In this document: one piece after another, positions 1 to 12,720 of the stretch
Layout: each line of letters begins with the position of its first letter
Position numbering within the stretch: position 1 is the stretch's first letter
Assembly: GCA_030686995.1 (NCBI GenBank)
Contig: CM060692.1
Coordinates: forward strand, 126,867,796-126,931,795
Source: Artemisia argyi
Lineage: Eukaryota; Streptophyta; Magnoliopsida; Asterales; Asteraceae
Direction: 5' to 3'
Length of the DNA stretch: 64,000 nucleotides
Position numbers and translations under genes: made by a program
The notes under the pieces: generated by a model
Told to the model about the DNA's origin: nothing
Databases searched by the model: none
What the model saw: the letters and a program-made list of their open reading frames with translations, nothing else

Positions 1-1400
1 GGGGGGGATTCAGCCCCTAGGTGGCTTAATCCCATGCTTTAAGCCTTAAGATGTGAACATGTGTTCAACTTGGTCTCCAAGTGTTGACTAGTCATACATG
101 TAACCTCCTCAAGACCTTATTTAAGCCTCTCCATCCCCTCCTTGGTCATTCCAACGACCCACACACATAACACACACCATCATCTCATTCTTAACTCATT
201 TACTCCAAGTTTCATCCAAGATTCAAGTGCAAGTTCAAGGTTGAAACCCTAGTTTCTTTTAGATAATCAAAACACTTCCATAACCTCATATACTTGGTGA
301 TTTCTCTTGAGTTTAAATCCACTCAAGTCACCTCAACCTTCATCATCCATCTTTCAAGATTACAAGGGTAGAAAGATTGCATGAAGTGAAGTGGGTTGAA
401 GCAAGTCTATCAAAGTCCTTTTCCTTACATGTTAACTTCCTTTCATCTTTGAAAGCCAAAAGTTGTTGCTCGTAGAAACCTTCACGATTCAACCGTTACA
501 TTCACTACTCACTACATAATTTAAGGTGAGTTCATAGCCCCACTTTACATTACTTCAATGTTTTACAAACCCTTGGGGGGAATACATGCTATTATTTTTC
601 TACTCGAACACAATGCTTTCTACTGTATGCTATTCGACCATGTTTTATTATCACTAAGTAACATCCTTGCAAAACCAAGATCCCTTATTATGAACCATTT
701 AATCACTTGCGAGGGTTACTTGCAAGTGAGCGCGAATATTGTGAATAGGCCTATTGGGATTGACGAATCCCATTTGTTTTGACTAAGTTCAAACAAATGC
801 ATTAATATTTGAGACATTAGGTATGACGGCAAAGTACCTACCGGGATAAATCTGCCGATCGATATTGGTACACGTTAACGTTTTGGTGTCATAAGTTTAG
901 TGAATTAATAACCTTTCCGGGCATATAACAACGTAGCCTACATGTTTTGTTTTCCAAACTATGAGTGTGAGTCTATAGCTCACACTACGATTATTGTGTT
1001 CAAACGATTTAACTACAAACACTACGATTATTGTGTTCAACGATTTAACTACCAACACATTGTGTTCAAACATTAAACAAACTCTATGAATATCACTCAA
1101 CCTTTGTGTTGACCTCTCAAGCATGTATTTCAGGTTCATGACGATCAAGGATGGCACGGAAGGGCACGGATACTCAAGAGGGCTATAAATTTTATTATCA
1201 TTCAAAAACTCATTTAAATGTAAACTGTAAACATGGAACCATTTGGGACCTCATTTTGTAATCTCTGATATTTATACAATTTGAATGATAAATCTTTTAA
1301 AATGACTCAATTGGAGTTCGTTTTCTATTATTGTGACTATTGTGCCATCGAGTAACACCCAGTTTGAATTCCGCTGCAACCATGAATTGGGGGTGTTACA
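1..1400 (+). mobile_element. 3' part of family-A LTR (LARD/chromovirus-like)
   Basis: The window opens inside a long terminal repeat that ends at 1400 with GGTGTTACA. Read on the minus strand, its end (TGTAACACCCCC, then a GCAGCGGAA-like stretch) and an internal block around 1080-1110 match the start and an internal block of the complete element at 3724-10365. The opening poly-G matches that element's poly-C tract near 6098. The copy is diverged and in the opposite orientation to the complete element. Sequence right of 1400 is Copia internal DNA, so this LTR was probably inserted into, or recombined with, that Copia element. The left end lies outside the window and no target duplication can be checked. 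ORFs here at 558-782 and 897-1205 look like chance. Confidence 0.7.
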
Positions 1401-1577
1401 GAATTATCTACAATGGATGCAAGATTTATATTGAGGTTGCAAGACACATCACCTAGTTTTGTATCCTTCTTCTTAGAGATGATTTCAAGTATGGTATGCT
1501 TACAGTCAACATCATTATTAGGTTGAGATCTTGAAAATGGCTTCTCCTCAAAGCATACCTAACATTTGAAGTGCATC

Positions 1578-3572
1578 TCAAACTTTTGGTACCCATTGTT
1601 TCTTGGGTCCAACATGGTTAGCACATAAAAGTCCCAAGTTGAAAACTCTTGGGTCTTGAAGGAGTATATACAATTGTTTGATTCCATATTTTGAAAGGGT
1701 AGACCAAGGATTGTTTTGAAAATATGTTTTGTTTTGAAAATTGGGTCTTACGTGTCTTTGATCTAAAGGATATGGTCTCATGTTTAGGGTAGGTAAGAGA
1801 GGTCTTTGGTCAACTCTATCGTGAGTATATTTAGGACCATTGTATGAAACCGGGTTGTAATATGGTTTTGTGGTTTCACTCCATACAATGGGTCTTTGAT
1901 TATGTCGAGTGTTTGCAAGAGGAACTTGAGTATTGATAGGTTTGATAAAACTTTTATTTTGAACACCTCTTTTTCTCAGAGTTCTGGCGCGTTGACGCGT
2001 CAACCAGCGTGTCAGATTCAGAGGTTTTGAGACTTTTATTTCCGTTTACTTTCTCAAAATTTAGAGGTTTAGCTATACTTTCAGAAGTGGTTTTCTCGTT
2101 GTTTGCAAGTCCAAGACCTTCCTTATCTTGGAACACTTTTTTGATGATTTAACATCTCATTCAAATCATTACTACTCTTTTTGAGTTTTGTAACATTTAA
2201 TGACTTTTGTTGAAGTTCCAAGACGTCTTTACTCAAGGAGACAACCTTTAGTGTGAGGTTTTCACAATCTTTACATGGTTCAACATTCTCATAAAGAGTG
2301 ATAAGTCTCTTTATTTCAATTTCAAGTTCATTATTTTTGTGACGTGCTTTAAAAAGTTCCTTTTGAAAAGAGCGTTTTTCTTTCATAGTTAGTTTTATTT
2401 TTCTAAATACTTCCTCATATTTATTAAGTAATTCCTCATTTTCCTCTTGCAATTCATTTATATCAAAAGAAGTTTTGCTAGTAGTAAAGTTAGGTTGTAC
2501 CTCATGAGACTCAATCGCCATAAGACATGTTGCTTCCTTGTTTGCTTGATTGCCATCTTCATCGTTACTCCATACATCACCAACAAATGCTTTGTAATGT
2601 AGAGGATTTGGACAATCACTAATGAAGTGATCCTTTTCACCACAATTAAAGCATCCATCATCACGCTTTGAGCCTTGACCATCCTTGTTTCCATGATCAT
2701 TAGTACGGTTAACAAGCCGATTCCTTCGTTGATACTTTCCACTTCTTCTAAAGAACTTTCTAAAGTTCTTAGCCATGAGGTTGAATTCTTCATTGTTCAT
2801 CTCTTCTTTGTCACTTTCTTCAAAGCTAACACCAACTTTACTTGTATGACTTTTAGTGACTTTAGCTTTAAGTGCCAAAGACTTAACCTTCTCCTTCTTG
2901 TCTTTGGTACTTGCTTGTCGTTCTCAAGAATCATCTCATCGACTTTGAGATTCCCAATGAGCTCGTCAAGAGGTAGTTCCGCCAAATTCTTGGCTTCTTC
3001 TATGGCTGTCACCTTTGGCCTCCACTTTACCGGAAGAGCACGAAGGAATTTTCTAACATGATTCTTGTTGTAAAAGCTAGGATCCAATGCCGTGAGGCTT
3101 TTGATAATAGCATTGAACTGTGTATAACCATTGTCAATGGTTTCTTCATCCAAAATTACAAACTTCTCATATTGTTGAATAAGTAAGTCAATCTTGCAAT
3201 CCTTAACTTGTGAATTGCCTTGATGAGTGATGATGAGAGAATGCCAAATCTCCTTGGCGGTTTTGCACACATGAACTCTCTCAAACTCCCTTCGAGGTAG
3301 AGCATTGTAGATCATCATCTTAGCCTCTTGATTTTTGACAATGTTCTTCTTCTCATCTTCTTTGAGTTCTGAATATGGTTTCTCAACCATTAACTTGGTT
3401 TCCGGATCAAGCATCATGAAAACAAAGTCTCTATTTTGAATGACCTCCCACAAGTCAAGGTCCTTGGACCTAACATAGGTCTCAAACCAGGTTTTTCAAA
3501 AACAAAAACCATCGATTTCTAGCAAAGGTGGTCTTTGCATAGAATACCCCTCAACATAGTTCTCTTGAGCCA
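1578..3572 (-). pseudogene. gag: Copia gag pseudogene (UBN2-type gag plus CCHC zinc knuckle)
   Basis: Minus-strand coding relic of a Copia capsid/nucleocapsid protein, which would package element RNA into virus-like particles in the cytoplasm. Pieces: an N-terminal part at about 3572-3441 with GTG where the start codon is expected and one in-frame TGA; the main capsid domain at 3453-2797, with the UBN2-like pattern of W-hydrophobic and KxxKxxL segments; then after a frameshift near 2880 a K/E-rich part (2878-2123) holding the zinc knuckle CFNCGEKDHFISDC, followed by a coiled-coil-like region. A further frame (2003-1578) ends in KQWVPK, a motif usually seen just before the protease in these polyproteins. 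Start loss, stop and frameshifts make it non-functional. The family call rests on domain pattern only. Confidence 0.75.
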
Positions 3573-3694
3573 CTGATCTATACTCAACTTTTACCAAAAA
3601 TCTTCGTTAGGATTTTAGATTTTTTTGGAAAAGAAGTTTTTGACTTAAAACGACTTCTCGGGAAGGTTTTAACGCTCAAAAACTTGAGTATTCC

Positions 3695-3706
3695 ACTCTG
3701 ATACCA
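3695..3706 (-). other. Primer binding site of the Copia element (initiator-Met tRNA type)
   Basis: The minus strand reads TGGTATCAGAGT, the standard plant retrotransposon complement to the 3' end of initiator tRNA-Met. It lies two bases inside the inferred LTR end at 3709 and upstream of gag, which fixes the element's orientation as minus. Confidence 0.8.
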
Positions 3707-3718
3707 ATTGTAGAACCG

Positions 3719-3723
3719 TAGAG
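3719..3723. repeat. Target site duplication TAGAG (left copy)
   Basis: The five bases just left of the LARD are repeated exactly at 10366-10370. This marks integrase-made insertion into the Copia LTR and shows that both outer ends are intact. Confidence 0.9.
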
Positions 3724-6718
3724 TGTAACACCCCCAAAATACCGCAGCGGAAGACTGTGTCACTGGGGTGCTACTTCATAATACAAAGTACAAGTTATAG
3801 AAAACGAACTCTAAATGAGACGTTTTGAAAAGTTACCATTCGATTAATGAATTCAAAGTTACAAACATGAGATTCCAAAGTATGATACATAAATGTATAC
3901 AAAATGTTTTGAATGGTAAATGATAAAAGCATAAGTCTTCAGAATATGCAGCTTGACTCTAAGTTTCACGCACTAGCTATCGCCTTACTAACCTGAGATA
4001 AACATGCTAAAGTGTCAACACAATGGTTGGTGAGTTCATAGAGTTTGTCTTAAAACAGTTGAAAAGCCTTAAAGAATATTCGCATAGCAAAGGCATCGTG
4101 AATCCACTCAGTTAAAAGTCCCGCCATAAGAGACTTGTAACATGTGTGTTCACAACCCACTGCTAAAAGATAGTTTACATAATGCACCGGATTATATTTA
4201 CCCAAGGTCAAGAATAGACACAAGGGCGGGGCATCTTCACAAATAGTACTACGTCATCCAAGGTCAAGTATAGACACAAGGGTAGGGGGCATCTTCCCAT
4301 GAGTACTACTAATACATCTCCGACAGAATAGAGTATTATGTATGCACGTAAATACGAATCTTGTATTTAAATTAAGCAAGTATAGTGTAACAAGTATGTA
4401 TAACGCAATCAAGTATAATGCCAATCAAGTATAACACAATCAAGTATAAATGTTTAAGAGTATTTGTACAAGTAAACAAGTAGCTGAGCATGTATCTCCC
4501 CCAAAGAGTTAAAAATAAGTATAAAAAGAGTAGGGGCTATGACTCACCTTAAGCTTATGTAATGAGAAATGAAAGTGGTAGTCGAATCGCGAAAGTCTCT
4601 AAGAGCAGCCTATAATAGAACGTTGCGACTTAGGTTTGGAGTAACGTCTAAGAATACGAAGAATTGCCTATATATGTCTTGCATAATGTTCATGATGTAG
4701 TACTTAGTATATAGTGTAAGTCTTTGAATATAAATGGTTTATGAAATATGTATAGGTTGTATATCTCTTACTACCGTTCGGGCCGACATAATTCAGAAGT
4801 CATGGAGTAAACGTTCGAGGAGCCAGGACACTTTAATTCGTAAATCCACAACTCGTCTCGACGGCTTACTTAATGAACTCCTCGCATGAGGCTCCCTACT
4901 ATTGTAGTATTTGATAACATATATATAAGTTTTGATCTTTAAAAGTTATATGGTCTTTAGCCGTGGCTTTGCCGTGACCTTGGTCATTGTTACCATGTTC
5001 TTGAGACTCAACCTTGGCTTGCGCCATGGTTGTGGTCTTAGCTTTAGGTCATTAGACCTCTTGGTCTCATCTAATTATAATCATTATTTAGTTACTTTGG
5101 TCTAAAAATGGGCTGTTAAGAATTTGAATAAAATATCACTCGGAAAGCGTTTTCAGGGCTCGAGCTTCTATATCCCTGAATGAAAACGTCGTTCCGGACA
5201 ACTTTCGTGTTTTAACTTTTTGATGAATCGGACAAGAAGGGTGACTTTCAAAATGGCAGATTGCAAAACAGTAGGTATCGGCAGTTTCGGCGTTTTGGTT
5301 TTGCTAACTTCAAATGGTCATAACTTTTGACTCGGGTACTCGTTTTGGGTGATTCAAATTGCTATGTTTTCCTTGTTAAGTCCTCTTTAACAATAAGTAA
5401 GTGTCCAATATCATAGTTATACTATTTTTGTCGTGGTTCTCCATAAAAGTCACTAGTTTACTTGTTTAAATAACATAAGTTAACATATATATACCATAAC
5501 TTGTTTTACTAGTTTTTATACATCATGAACAGAATACAAAGACCATATATAGCATGAAAGAAACATAATAAGCATGAAAATGATATTGAGCAAGAAAGTG
5601 TAATAGGGTTTGCTTACAACTTTTGGCTTTCTAAAGAAAGGAAGTCAAGTATGAAACTAGGACACTAAACCTATGCTTGCAAACCCTTCACCATAACTCT
5701 TGAAACCCTTGCTAGCCTTGATATAAACCTTGTGAAAACCATTTAACTTCAGCCCCTAATCACCTTTTGTAGCTCCTAATTCAACCATGGAATCACCAGA
5801 CAAACTTAAGAACTAGGTAGAGAATACTAAGACCTTGAACTTTGTAGTGTAACTTGTAGTTTGAAGATCAAAGGATCATGGTGCTAGGGATTTATGTGTG
5901 GTGTTTTTATTATGAAGAAAGGAAGAGATGAGCCTTGTATTTATAGCATGAAGAGGAGGTGCAAGGAAGGTGCCTAGGAAGGTTCATTGAGGAGGTTAGT
6001 TTTTAGGATATTTAGGAAGCTTTCTTAGCAAGTTTTACACATGTATGGATCCTAAGGCCTAAGGCATGAGATCATGACACACAAGGGATGACTCCCCCCC
6101 CCCCCCTAAGTCGGCCATGTGGTGGATAGGGTGACTAGATGCATAAACTTGGTATTATCTAGCTTACGGAGTGAGTTTTGGTCCCGATAATCGCTAACGG
6201 TAAGTCGTTAAGTCATGAAACTTAAAATCGGGTATCCTAAAAATATGAAACTTATAAATATGTTAGAACTTATTAATATAACCTATATTAGCACATTTAA
6301 TGAGTGACAAGTTCTATCGGGTTGCTTAAACGCTGCTAAAACTGGAAACGCGGGTCTAAAACGCGTAATTCGCGTAAAATGCTGAACTAAAAAAACGTAA
6401 AATTTCAAAACTTTTTGAATTGTCCTAAAATGAGAGAAAATCATATTTCTATTGTTTATAATGTTTTATTGACATATCGGGATGCTGGAATGACGTTTAA
6501 ACCTAAAAGTAAATCTCGGACACGGTTTCGTGATTTTTGAAGAAATGATCTGACGAGTGTCAAATTCTTGGATTATCATTAAAATAGTTTAACTTACAAG
6601 AATATGAAATAAAAATTTCGGGAGTGAATAGTGAAAATGAATAGTAAAAGTGAATAGTAAAAATGAATAGTGAAATTTTCCAGGAATAGTAATTAATCTG
6701 AAAATGCGAATTGTTACA
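3724..6718 (-). repeat. LARD LTR, copy 1 (3' LTR of the minus-strand element)
   Basis: A 2995 bp repeat with its partner at 7412-10365. By eye the copies differ at scattered single bases, plus a block of about 40 bp near 5155-5200 that is present here and absent from the partner at about 8846. A poly-C tract lies at about 6098-6111 and a run of GAATAGT-type short repeats at 6625-6690. On the minus strand the promoter region lies near 5940. Confidence 0.92.
5937..5947 (-). promoter_or_regulatory. Predicted TATA box in LARD LTR copy 1
   Basis: The minus strand reads GCTATAAATAC, a good plant TATA box, in the middle of the LTR as expected for the U3/R boundary. The same sequence is kept in the other LTR at 9585-9595. 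Prediction from motif and position only. Confidence 0.5.
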
Positions 6719-6740
6719 GTCTCTACCCCTTAAGGAGAAC
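6719..6740 (-). other. Polypurine tract of the LARD
   Basis: On the minus strand a mostly purine stretch ending AAGGGGTAGAGAC abuts the LTR start TGTAACAATTC. This is the expected position for the plus-strand primer of reverse transcription and confirms minus orientation. Confidence 0.75.
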
Positions 6741-7395
6741 TTCGTCCCGAAGTTCAGTTGATGTTAACTACTTACGGTGTGTCTAAGGGAATTCGGGATT
6801 TCAGGATCTCTAAAATAGTGGTGTTCACTCTGATTCGTCTAAGGTTGTGGTTAAGGAGTCGTATCGGCTACAATTAAGCCCACTTATTTATAACACATTA
6901 CTTACATAAAGAAGCGTCCAAATTTATGTAAGTAAGGGATCATAAACTTATGGTTCGGTGATTTACAATTTCTTTATTTAAATGAAGAGGCGTCCCAATC
7001 CATTTAAATAAGGAGATTCTAAATCATCCTACTTAAGAATTTCCGACACAAAATCCGCCTTCTGAGGCCGATAGTAAGATAATCAAGTCATCAAATCCCT
7101 AAAGCTAAGCAATAATATTATTTAACTCAAATCTTGTGTCTCATCAAACAAGAACTGTCACAAGATCAAGTTAAATAATTAGTTATTACTGAGCTCCATG
7201 TTTTTAATGACTCGGCTAATCTCTGAGGTTCCTTATAATACTAAAGTCACATCATCTAACAGCGTGGAACTAAACCAATAACTAACAAAAAGCATACGCG
7301 TATGTAGTGTGTGCAAGGTAAATAAAGAGGAGAGTCTTAACGTATATAGCAGTTATAGTCTAGGCACTAAATGCAACCTAGTTCTCTATAACCAA

Positions 7396-7408
7396 GGCTC
7401 TAGTACCA
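7396..7408 (-). other. Primer binding site of the LARD
   Basis: The minus strand reads TGGTACTAGAGCC directly inside the LTR that ends at 7412. It differs from the usual TGGTATCAGAGCC (initiator tRNA-Met) at two adjacent bases, which look swapped. Confidence 0.65.
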
Positions 7409-7411
7409 ATC

Positions 7412-10365
7412 TGTAACACCCCCAAAATACCGCAGCGGAAGACTGTGTCACTGGGGTGCTACTTCATAATACAAAGTACAAGTTATAGAAAATGAACTCT
7501 AAATGAGACGTTTTGAAAAGTTACCATTCGATTAACGAATTCAAAGTTACAAACATGAGATTCCAAAGTATGATACATAAATGTATACAAAATGTTTTGA
7601 ATGGTAAATGATAAAAGCGTAAGTCTTCAGAATATGCAGCTTGACTCTAAGTTCCACGCACTAGCTATCGCCTTACTAACCTAAGATAAACATGCTAAAG
7701 TGTCAACACAATGGTTGGTGAGTTCATAGAGTTTGTCTTAAAACAGTTGAAAAGCCTTAAAGAATATTCGCATAGCAAAGGCATCATGAATCCACTCAGT
7801 TAAAAGTCCCGCCATAAGAGACTTGTAACATGTGTGTTCACAACCCACTGCTAAAAGATAGTTTACATAATGCACCGGATTACATTCACCCAAGGTCAAG
7901 AATAGACACAAGGGCGGGGCATCTTCCCAAATAGTACTACGTCATCCAAGGTCAAGTATAGACACAAGGGTAGGGGGCATCTTCCCATGAGTACTACCAA
8001 TACCTCTCCGACAGAATAGAGTATTATGTATGCACGTAAATACGAATCTTGTATTTAAATTAAGCAAGTATAGTGTAACAAGTATGTATAACGCAATCAA
8101 GTATAATGCCAATCAAGTATAACACAATCAAGTATAAATGTTTAAGAGTATTTGTACAAGTAAGCAAGTAGTTGAGCATGTATCTCCCCCAAAGAGTTAA
8201 AAACAAGTATAAAAAGAGTAGGGGCTATGACTCACCTTAAGCTTGTGTAATGAGAAATGAAAGTGGTAGTCGAATCGCGAAAGTCTCTAAGAGCAGCCTA
8301 TAATAGAACGTTGCGACTTAGGTTTGGAGTAACGTCTAAGAATACGAAGAATTGCCTATATATGTCTTGCATAATGTTCATGATGTAGTACTTAGTATAT
8401 AGTGTAAGTCTTTGAATTTAAATGGTTTATGAAACATGTATAGGTTGTATATCTCTTACTACCGTTCGGGCCGACATAATTCAGAAGTCATGGAGTAAAC
8501 GTTCGAGGAGCCAGGACACTTTAATTCGTAAATCCACAACTCGTCTCGACGGCTTACTTAATGAACTCCTCACATGAGGCTCCCTACTATTGTAGTATTT
8601 GATAACATATATATAAGTTTTGATCTTTAAAAGTTATATGGTCTTTAGCCGTGGCTTTGCCGTGACCTTGGTCATTGTTACCATGTTCTTGAGACTCAAC
8701 CTTGGCTTTAGCCATGGTTGTGGTCTTGGCTTTTGGTCATTAGACCTCTTGGTCTCATCTAATTATAATCATTATTTAGTTACTTTGGTCTAAAAATGGG
8801 CTGTTAAGAATTTGAAGAAAATATCACTCGGAAAGCGTTTTCAGGACAACTTTCGTGTTTTAACTTTTTGATGAATTGGAACAGAAGGGTGACTTTCAAA
8901 ATGGCAGATTGCAAAACAGTAGGTATCGGCAGTTTCGGCGTTTTGGTTTTGCTAACTTCAAATGGTCATAACTTTTGACTCGGGTACTCGTTTTGGGTGA
9001 TTCAAATTGCTATGTTTTCCTTGTTAAGTCCTCTTTAACAGTAAGTAAGTGTCCAATATCATAGTTATACTATTTTTTTCGTGGTTCTTCATAAAAGTCA
9101 CTAGTTTACTTGTTTAAATAACATAAGTTAACATATATATACCATAACTTGTTTTACTAGTTTTTATACATCATGAACATAATACAAAGACCATATATAG
9201 CATGAAAGAAACATAATAAGCATGAAAATGATATTGAGCAAGAAAGTGTAATAGGGTTTGCTTACAACTTTTGGCTTTCTAAAGAAAGGAAGTCAAGTAT
9301 GAAACTAGGACACTAAACCTATGCTTGCAAACCCTTCACCATAACTCTTGAAACCCTTGCTAGCCTTGATATAAACCCTGTGAAAACCATTTAACTTCAG
9401 CCCCTAATCACCTTGTGTAGCTCCTAATTCAACCATGGAATCACCAAACAAATTTAATAACTAGGTAGAGAATACTAAGACCTTGAACTTTGTAGTGTAA
9501 CTTGTAGTTTGAAGATCAAAGGATCATGGTGCTAGGGATTTATGTGTGGCGTTTTTATTATAAAGAAAGGAAGAGATGAGCCTTGTATTTATAGCATGAA
9601 GAGGAGGTGCAAGGAAGGTGCCTAGGAAGGTTCATTGAGGAGGTTAGTTTTTAGGATATTTAGGAAGCTTTCTTAGCAAGTTTTACACATGTATGGATCC
9701 TAAGGCCTAAGGCATGAGATCATACACACAAGGGATGACTCCCCCCCCCCCCCTAAGTCGGCCATATGGTGGATAGAGTGACTAGATGCATAAACTTGGT
9801 ATTATCTAGCTTACGGAGTGAGTTTTGGTCCCGGTAATCGCTAACGGTAAGTCGTTAAGTCATGAAACTTAAAATCGGGTATCCTAAAGATATGAAACTT
9901 ATAAATATGTTAGAACTTATTAATATAACCTATATTAGCACATATAATGAGTGACAAGTTCTATCGGGTTGCTTAAACGCTGCTAAAACTGGAAACGCGG
10001 GTCTAAAACGCGTAATTCGCGTAAAACGCTGAACTAAAAAAACGTAAAATTCCAAAACTTTTGGAATTGTCCTAAAATGAGAGAAAATCATATTTCTATT
10101 GTTTATAATGTCTTATGGACATATCGGGATGCTGGAATGACGTTTAAACCTAAAAGTAAATCTCGGACACGATTTCGTGATTTTTGAAGAAATGATCCGA
10201 CGAGTGTCAGATTCTCGGATTATCATTAAAATAGTTTAACTTACGAGAATATGAAATAAAAATTTTGGGAGTGAATAGTGAAAATGAATAGTAAAAGTGA
10301 ATAGTAAAAATGAATAGTAAAAATTTCCAGGAATAGTAATTAATCTAAAAATGCGAATTGTTACA
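7412..10365 (-). repeat. LARD LTR, copy 2 (5' LTR of the minus-strand element)
   Basis: This 2954 bp LTR nearly matches copy 1. It lacks about 40 bp present near 5155-5200 of copy 1 and has its own poly-C tract at about 9741-9753. The TATA-like motif at 9585-9595 on the minus strand would drive the element transcript. Confidence 0.92.
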
Positions 10366-10370
10366 TAGAG
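10366..10370. repeat. Target site duplication TAGAG (right copy)
   Basis: Exact repeat of 3719-3723, next to the LARD end TTGTTACA. Confidence 0.9.
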
Positions 10371-11149
10371 GGGGGTGAATATGGTTTCTTCGGCCTTTTA
10401 GAACGTTTAAAAACTTTAAACCACGAAGACAACCAAGTGGTCTAAGTAGGAGCAAACAGACACAATCACAAGTATATAAAGCTAGTAAAGAACACCACGA
10501 TATATACTGGTTCGGAATGGGGGTTTATACCATCCGTACGTCCAGTTGCGAATCCACGACACGATACTATTCACTAGTATAATCCTTTCGGTGGACTACA
10601 AACCGTTACAATTCACTCCACTGATATTCGCCAATATCGATGCTCACAAAGAAGGAGTTACTCCCACGGTATTCCGCCCTCGGAAACTACCCTAAAGAAT
10701 CTTGTAATTCGACTTACACTTGGTCACCTAGACCACAACTAAAACTTCCACCCGGAAGTATCAAACCCCAACTAGATCCCCAATGATCTAGGCTTAGTCA
10801 CAAAGACACAAGACTTCCATTACAAACAATAGAATGAATAAGAGATTGTTTGTTCAATCAAGCCCTAACCTAACCTAGTGACTCGATTCTAGTAGAAAGG
10901 GTATAGATAAGAAGACCCTCGACACAATCACAAGAGTGGATTAGGTTCTTGTGATTCTTCCCTTGCAAGGAGATGTGTTCTTTCAAAGAATGTTAGTGTG
11001 TTTAACTAAGAACCCAAGAGAGATAGAGAGACTAGAGAGAAAGAATGTAGAGAGAGAGAGAGAGAGAATAATGGCAAGGGGTGAGGAATACAAGAGGTAA
11101 GGGGGTATTTATAGGCCAAGACCCAAACTTGGGAAAAATTTACCGAGGC

Positions 11150-11190
11150 CGGCGTGTCACCCGCGCGTCAACGCGCGGGCAGCGCGCCAG
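11150..11190. repeat. GC-rich CGCGCG stem-loop motif, copy 1
   Basis: A palindromic segment with core CCGCGCGTCAACGCGCGG, followed by GCAGCGCGCC, in otherwise AT-rich LTR sequence. A near-identical copy lies at 12681-12720 and a partial copy in the gag region at about 1985-2014. Function unknown. Confidence 0.7.
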
Positions 11191-12680
11191 GACTCTGTCT
11201 CAAGTTTTCCCAAAACTTGGGTGTTGGTCCTTGTAAATACCTATCCTTGCTAAACCCCCAATTGTACTTCACACTAAACCATAACATTAATCAATCTAAG
11301 GTTTACCAACTCAAATAGCCAATTTGGAAAATGTTTTGTGAAGTGTTTATAAGAAAACCAAATACCAAGGGTAGAAAAGTAGAAGGGGTAATTTGGTAGG
11401 GGTAGATTGGGTATTCCTCAAGTGGCATAGAAAAAAGAGAAAGAATATGCCAAGGTATATTCCATCCTTGGGGGGAAAGTGTAGGATGGATGGTTGAGAT
11501 GAGATGGTTTGAATTGGATGGCTAGGATTATTTCCATGTGATGGAATGAAGAGAAAGAAAGAATATGCTAGTGGAATATTCCAAAACATGGGGGGAAGAA
11601 ATAAGATGGATGGTTGAGATGGTTTTAGTTTGAATTGAATGGTTGAGATCAAAGGGAGCCTCCTTTGGAATTCAAATTAATTGGCATGTGGGGAATATGG
11701 AGGGTTGAGATGTGTTGTAAGGGAAGGATGGTTGAGATGTAAAGTGTGTAAGGGAATATGTAAGAGTGTAAGAGATTGTGTAAGAGAATATATGAGTTGG
11801 ATATGGTAAGATATGGTGAGTTGGCTAGTGTGTGTAGAGAATAGATGATTATGAGAGTAGTGTGTGTATTTTGAAATCAAGTGTGTGTACAAAAGGTGCA
11901 TAAGTGTGTGTATAGGATTGTATGGGAAGTTGGTAGATTGAGGGAATATTGTGTGGGAGTATGTGAAGGGACAAAGGTACACTTTAGTAAGAGAGTGTAA
12001 GGGAATGTTGTAAGAGAATGTTGGAGAGGGATATTTGGGAAGGATTGTGGGAGATTTGGTGTATTTCTCTTTTTGTAAAAATGAGATTAAGAGAAAGATT
12101 AAGACATAATATAATTGTCATTTAAGAAGAAAATGTTTAGACAATTAAGATTATAAGTTGAGAAATTCATAGGTTACTTATTAGTTTAAGTAACACAACG
12201 TCGAGAATTCATAGGTTCATATCTTGTGACTTTCCACGACTCGACGTTCTCAACTAATACCTTGGTTCAAACAAATTAAGTGCTTTACCTAGATGTGAAG
12301 CATAACCCAAGTGGGAAAGGATACGTTTACGCAAAGAGACCTTGAACTTAGTTTGACCAATAAGGGAGTAAACCCGTTACGTAATTAGAGAAGACATAAG
12401 CACGGGATATGAGCATATGGATGCTTTCACGTGTTGTTACGTGAAATGTATAAGCTCCCTAAGTTTAGAAAAGCCTTGGCTAGAGGCAAGTGTTAGAAAA
12501 TATGAGTTGGTGTTTTCCTGTAAGTGGGTGTTTTAAAAGTAGGATCTCTCAAGTCTCAAAACTCGTTTCGAGTGTTCTCAATTAAGCACATAACATATAC
12601 ATACCTGAATTGAAAGATCCACATTTGTCGGGTAAGGGGAAAGCCGACTTTGAAAATTCGCCCGGAGCAATACGGACTCC

Positions 12681-12720
12681 TGACGCGTCACCCGCGCGTT
12701 GACGCGCGGGCAGCGCGCCA
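12681..12720. repeat. GC-rich CGCGCG stem-loop motif, copy 2
   Basis: TGACGCGTCA followed by core CCGCGCGTTGACGCGCGG and GCAGCGCGCC. It shares its core and downstream GCAGCGCGCCAG with the copy at 11150-11190, about 1.5 kb away in the same LTR. Confidence 0.7.

Larger units (their letters stand above)
6719..7411 (-). other. Non-coding interior of the LARD
   Basis: This 693 bp segment lies between the two LTRs. No ORF of note appears in any frame. The polypurine tract lies at its left end and the primer site at its right end. Repeated ATTTAAATAA-like and TTATGTAAG-like segments around 6900-7010 form short direct repeats of unknown meaning. Confidence 0.8.
3724..10365 (-). mobile_element. Complete LARD-type non-autonomous LTR retrotransposon
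   Basis: Two direct LTRs (3724-6718 and 7412-10365) bound a 693 bp interior with no ORF. Each LTR runs TGTAACACCCCC...TTGTTACA, so its ends are inverted repeats. A perfect target duplication TAGAG flanks the element. A primer-site complement (7396-7408) and a purine tract (6719-6740) next to the opposite LTR show that the element reads on the minus strand. With no gag or pol it must move with proteins from a relative. The LTR length, TGTAACACCCC ends and Met-tRNA-like primer site suggest a Tekay/Del-like chromovirus (Gypsy) as parent; that lineage call is an inference. Confidence 0.9.

Noticed and set aside
1954..2136. Short minus ORF as a separate gene between gag pieces
   Set aside because: It is a frame-shifted piece of the Copia gag pseudogene, in the right order between its zinc knuckle and the KQWVPK segment.
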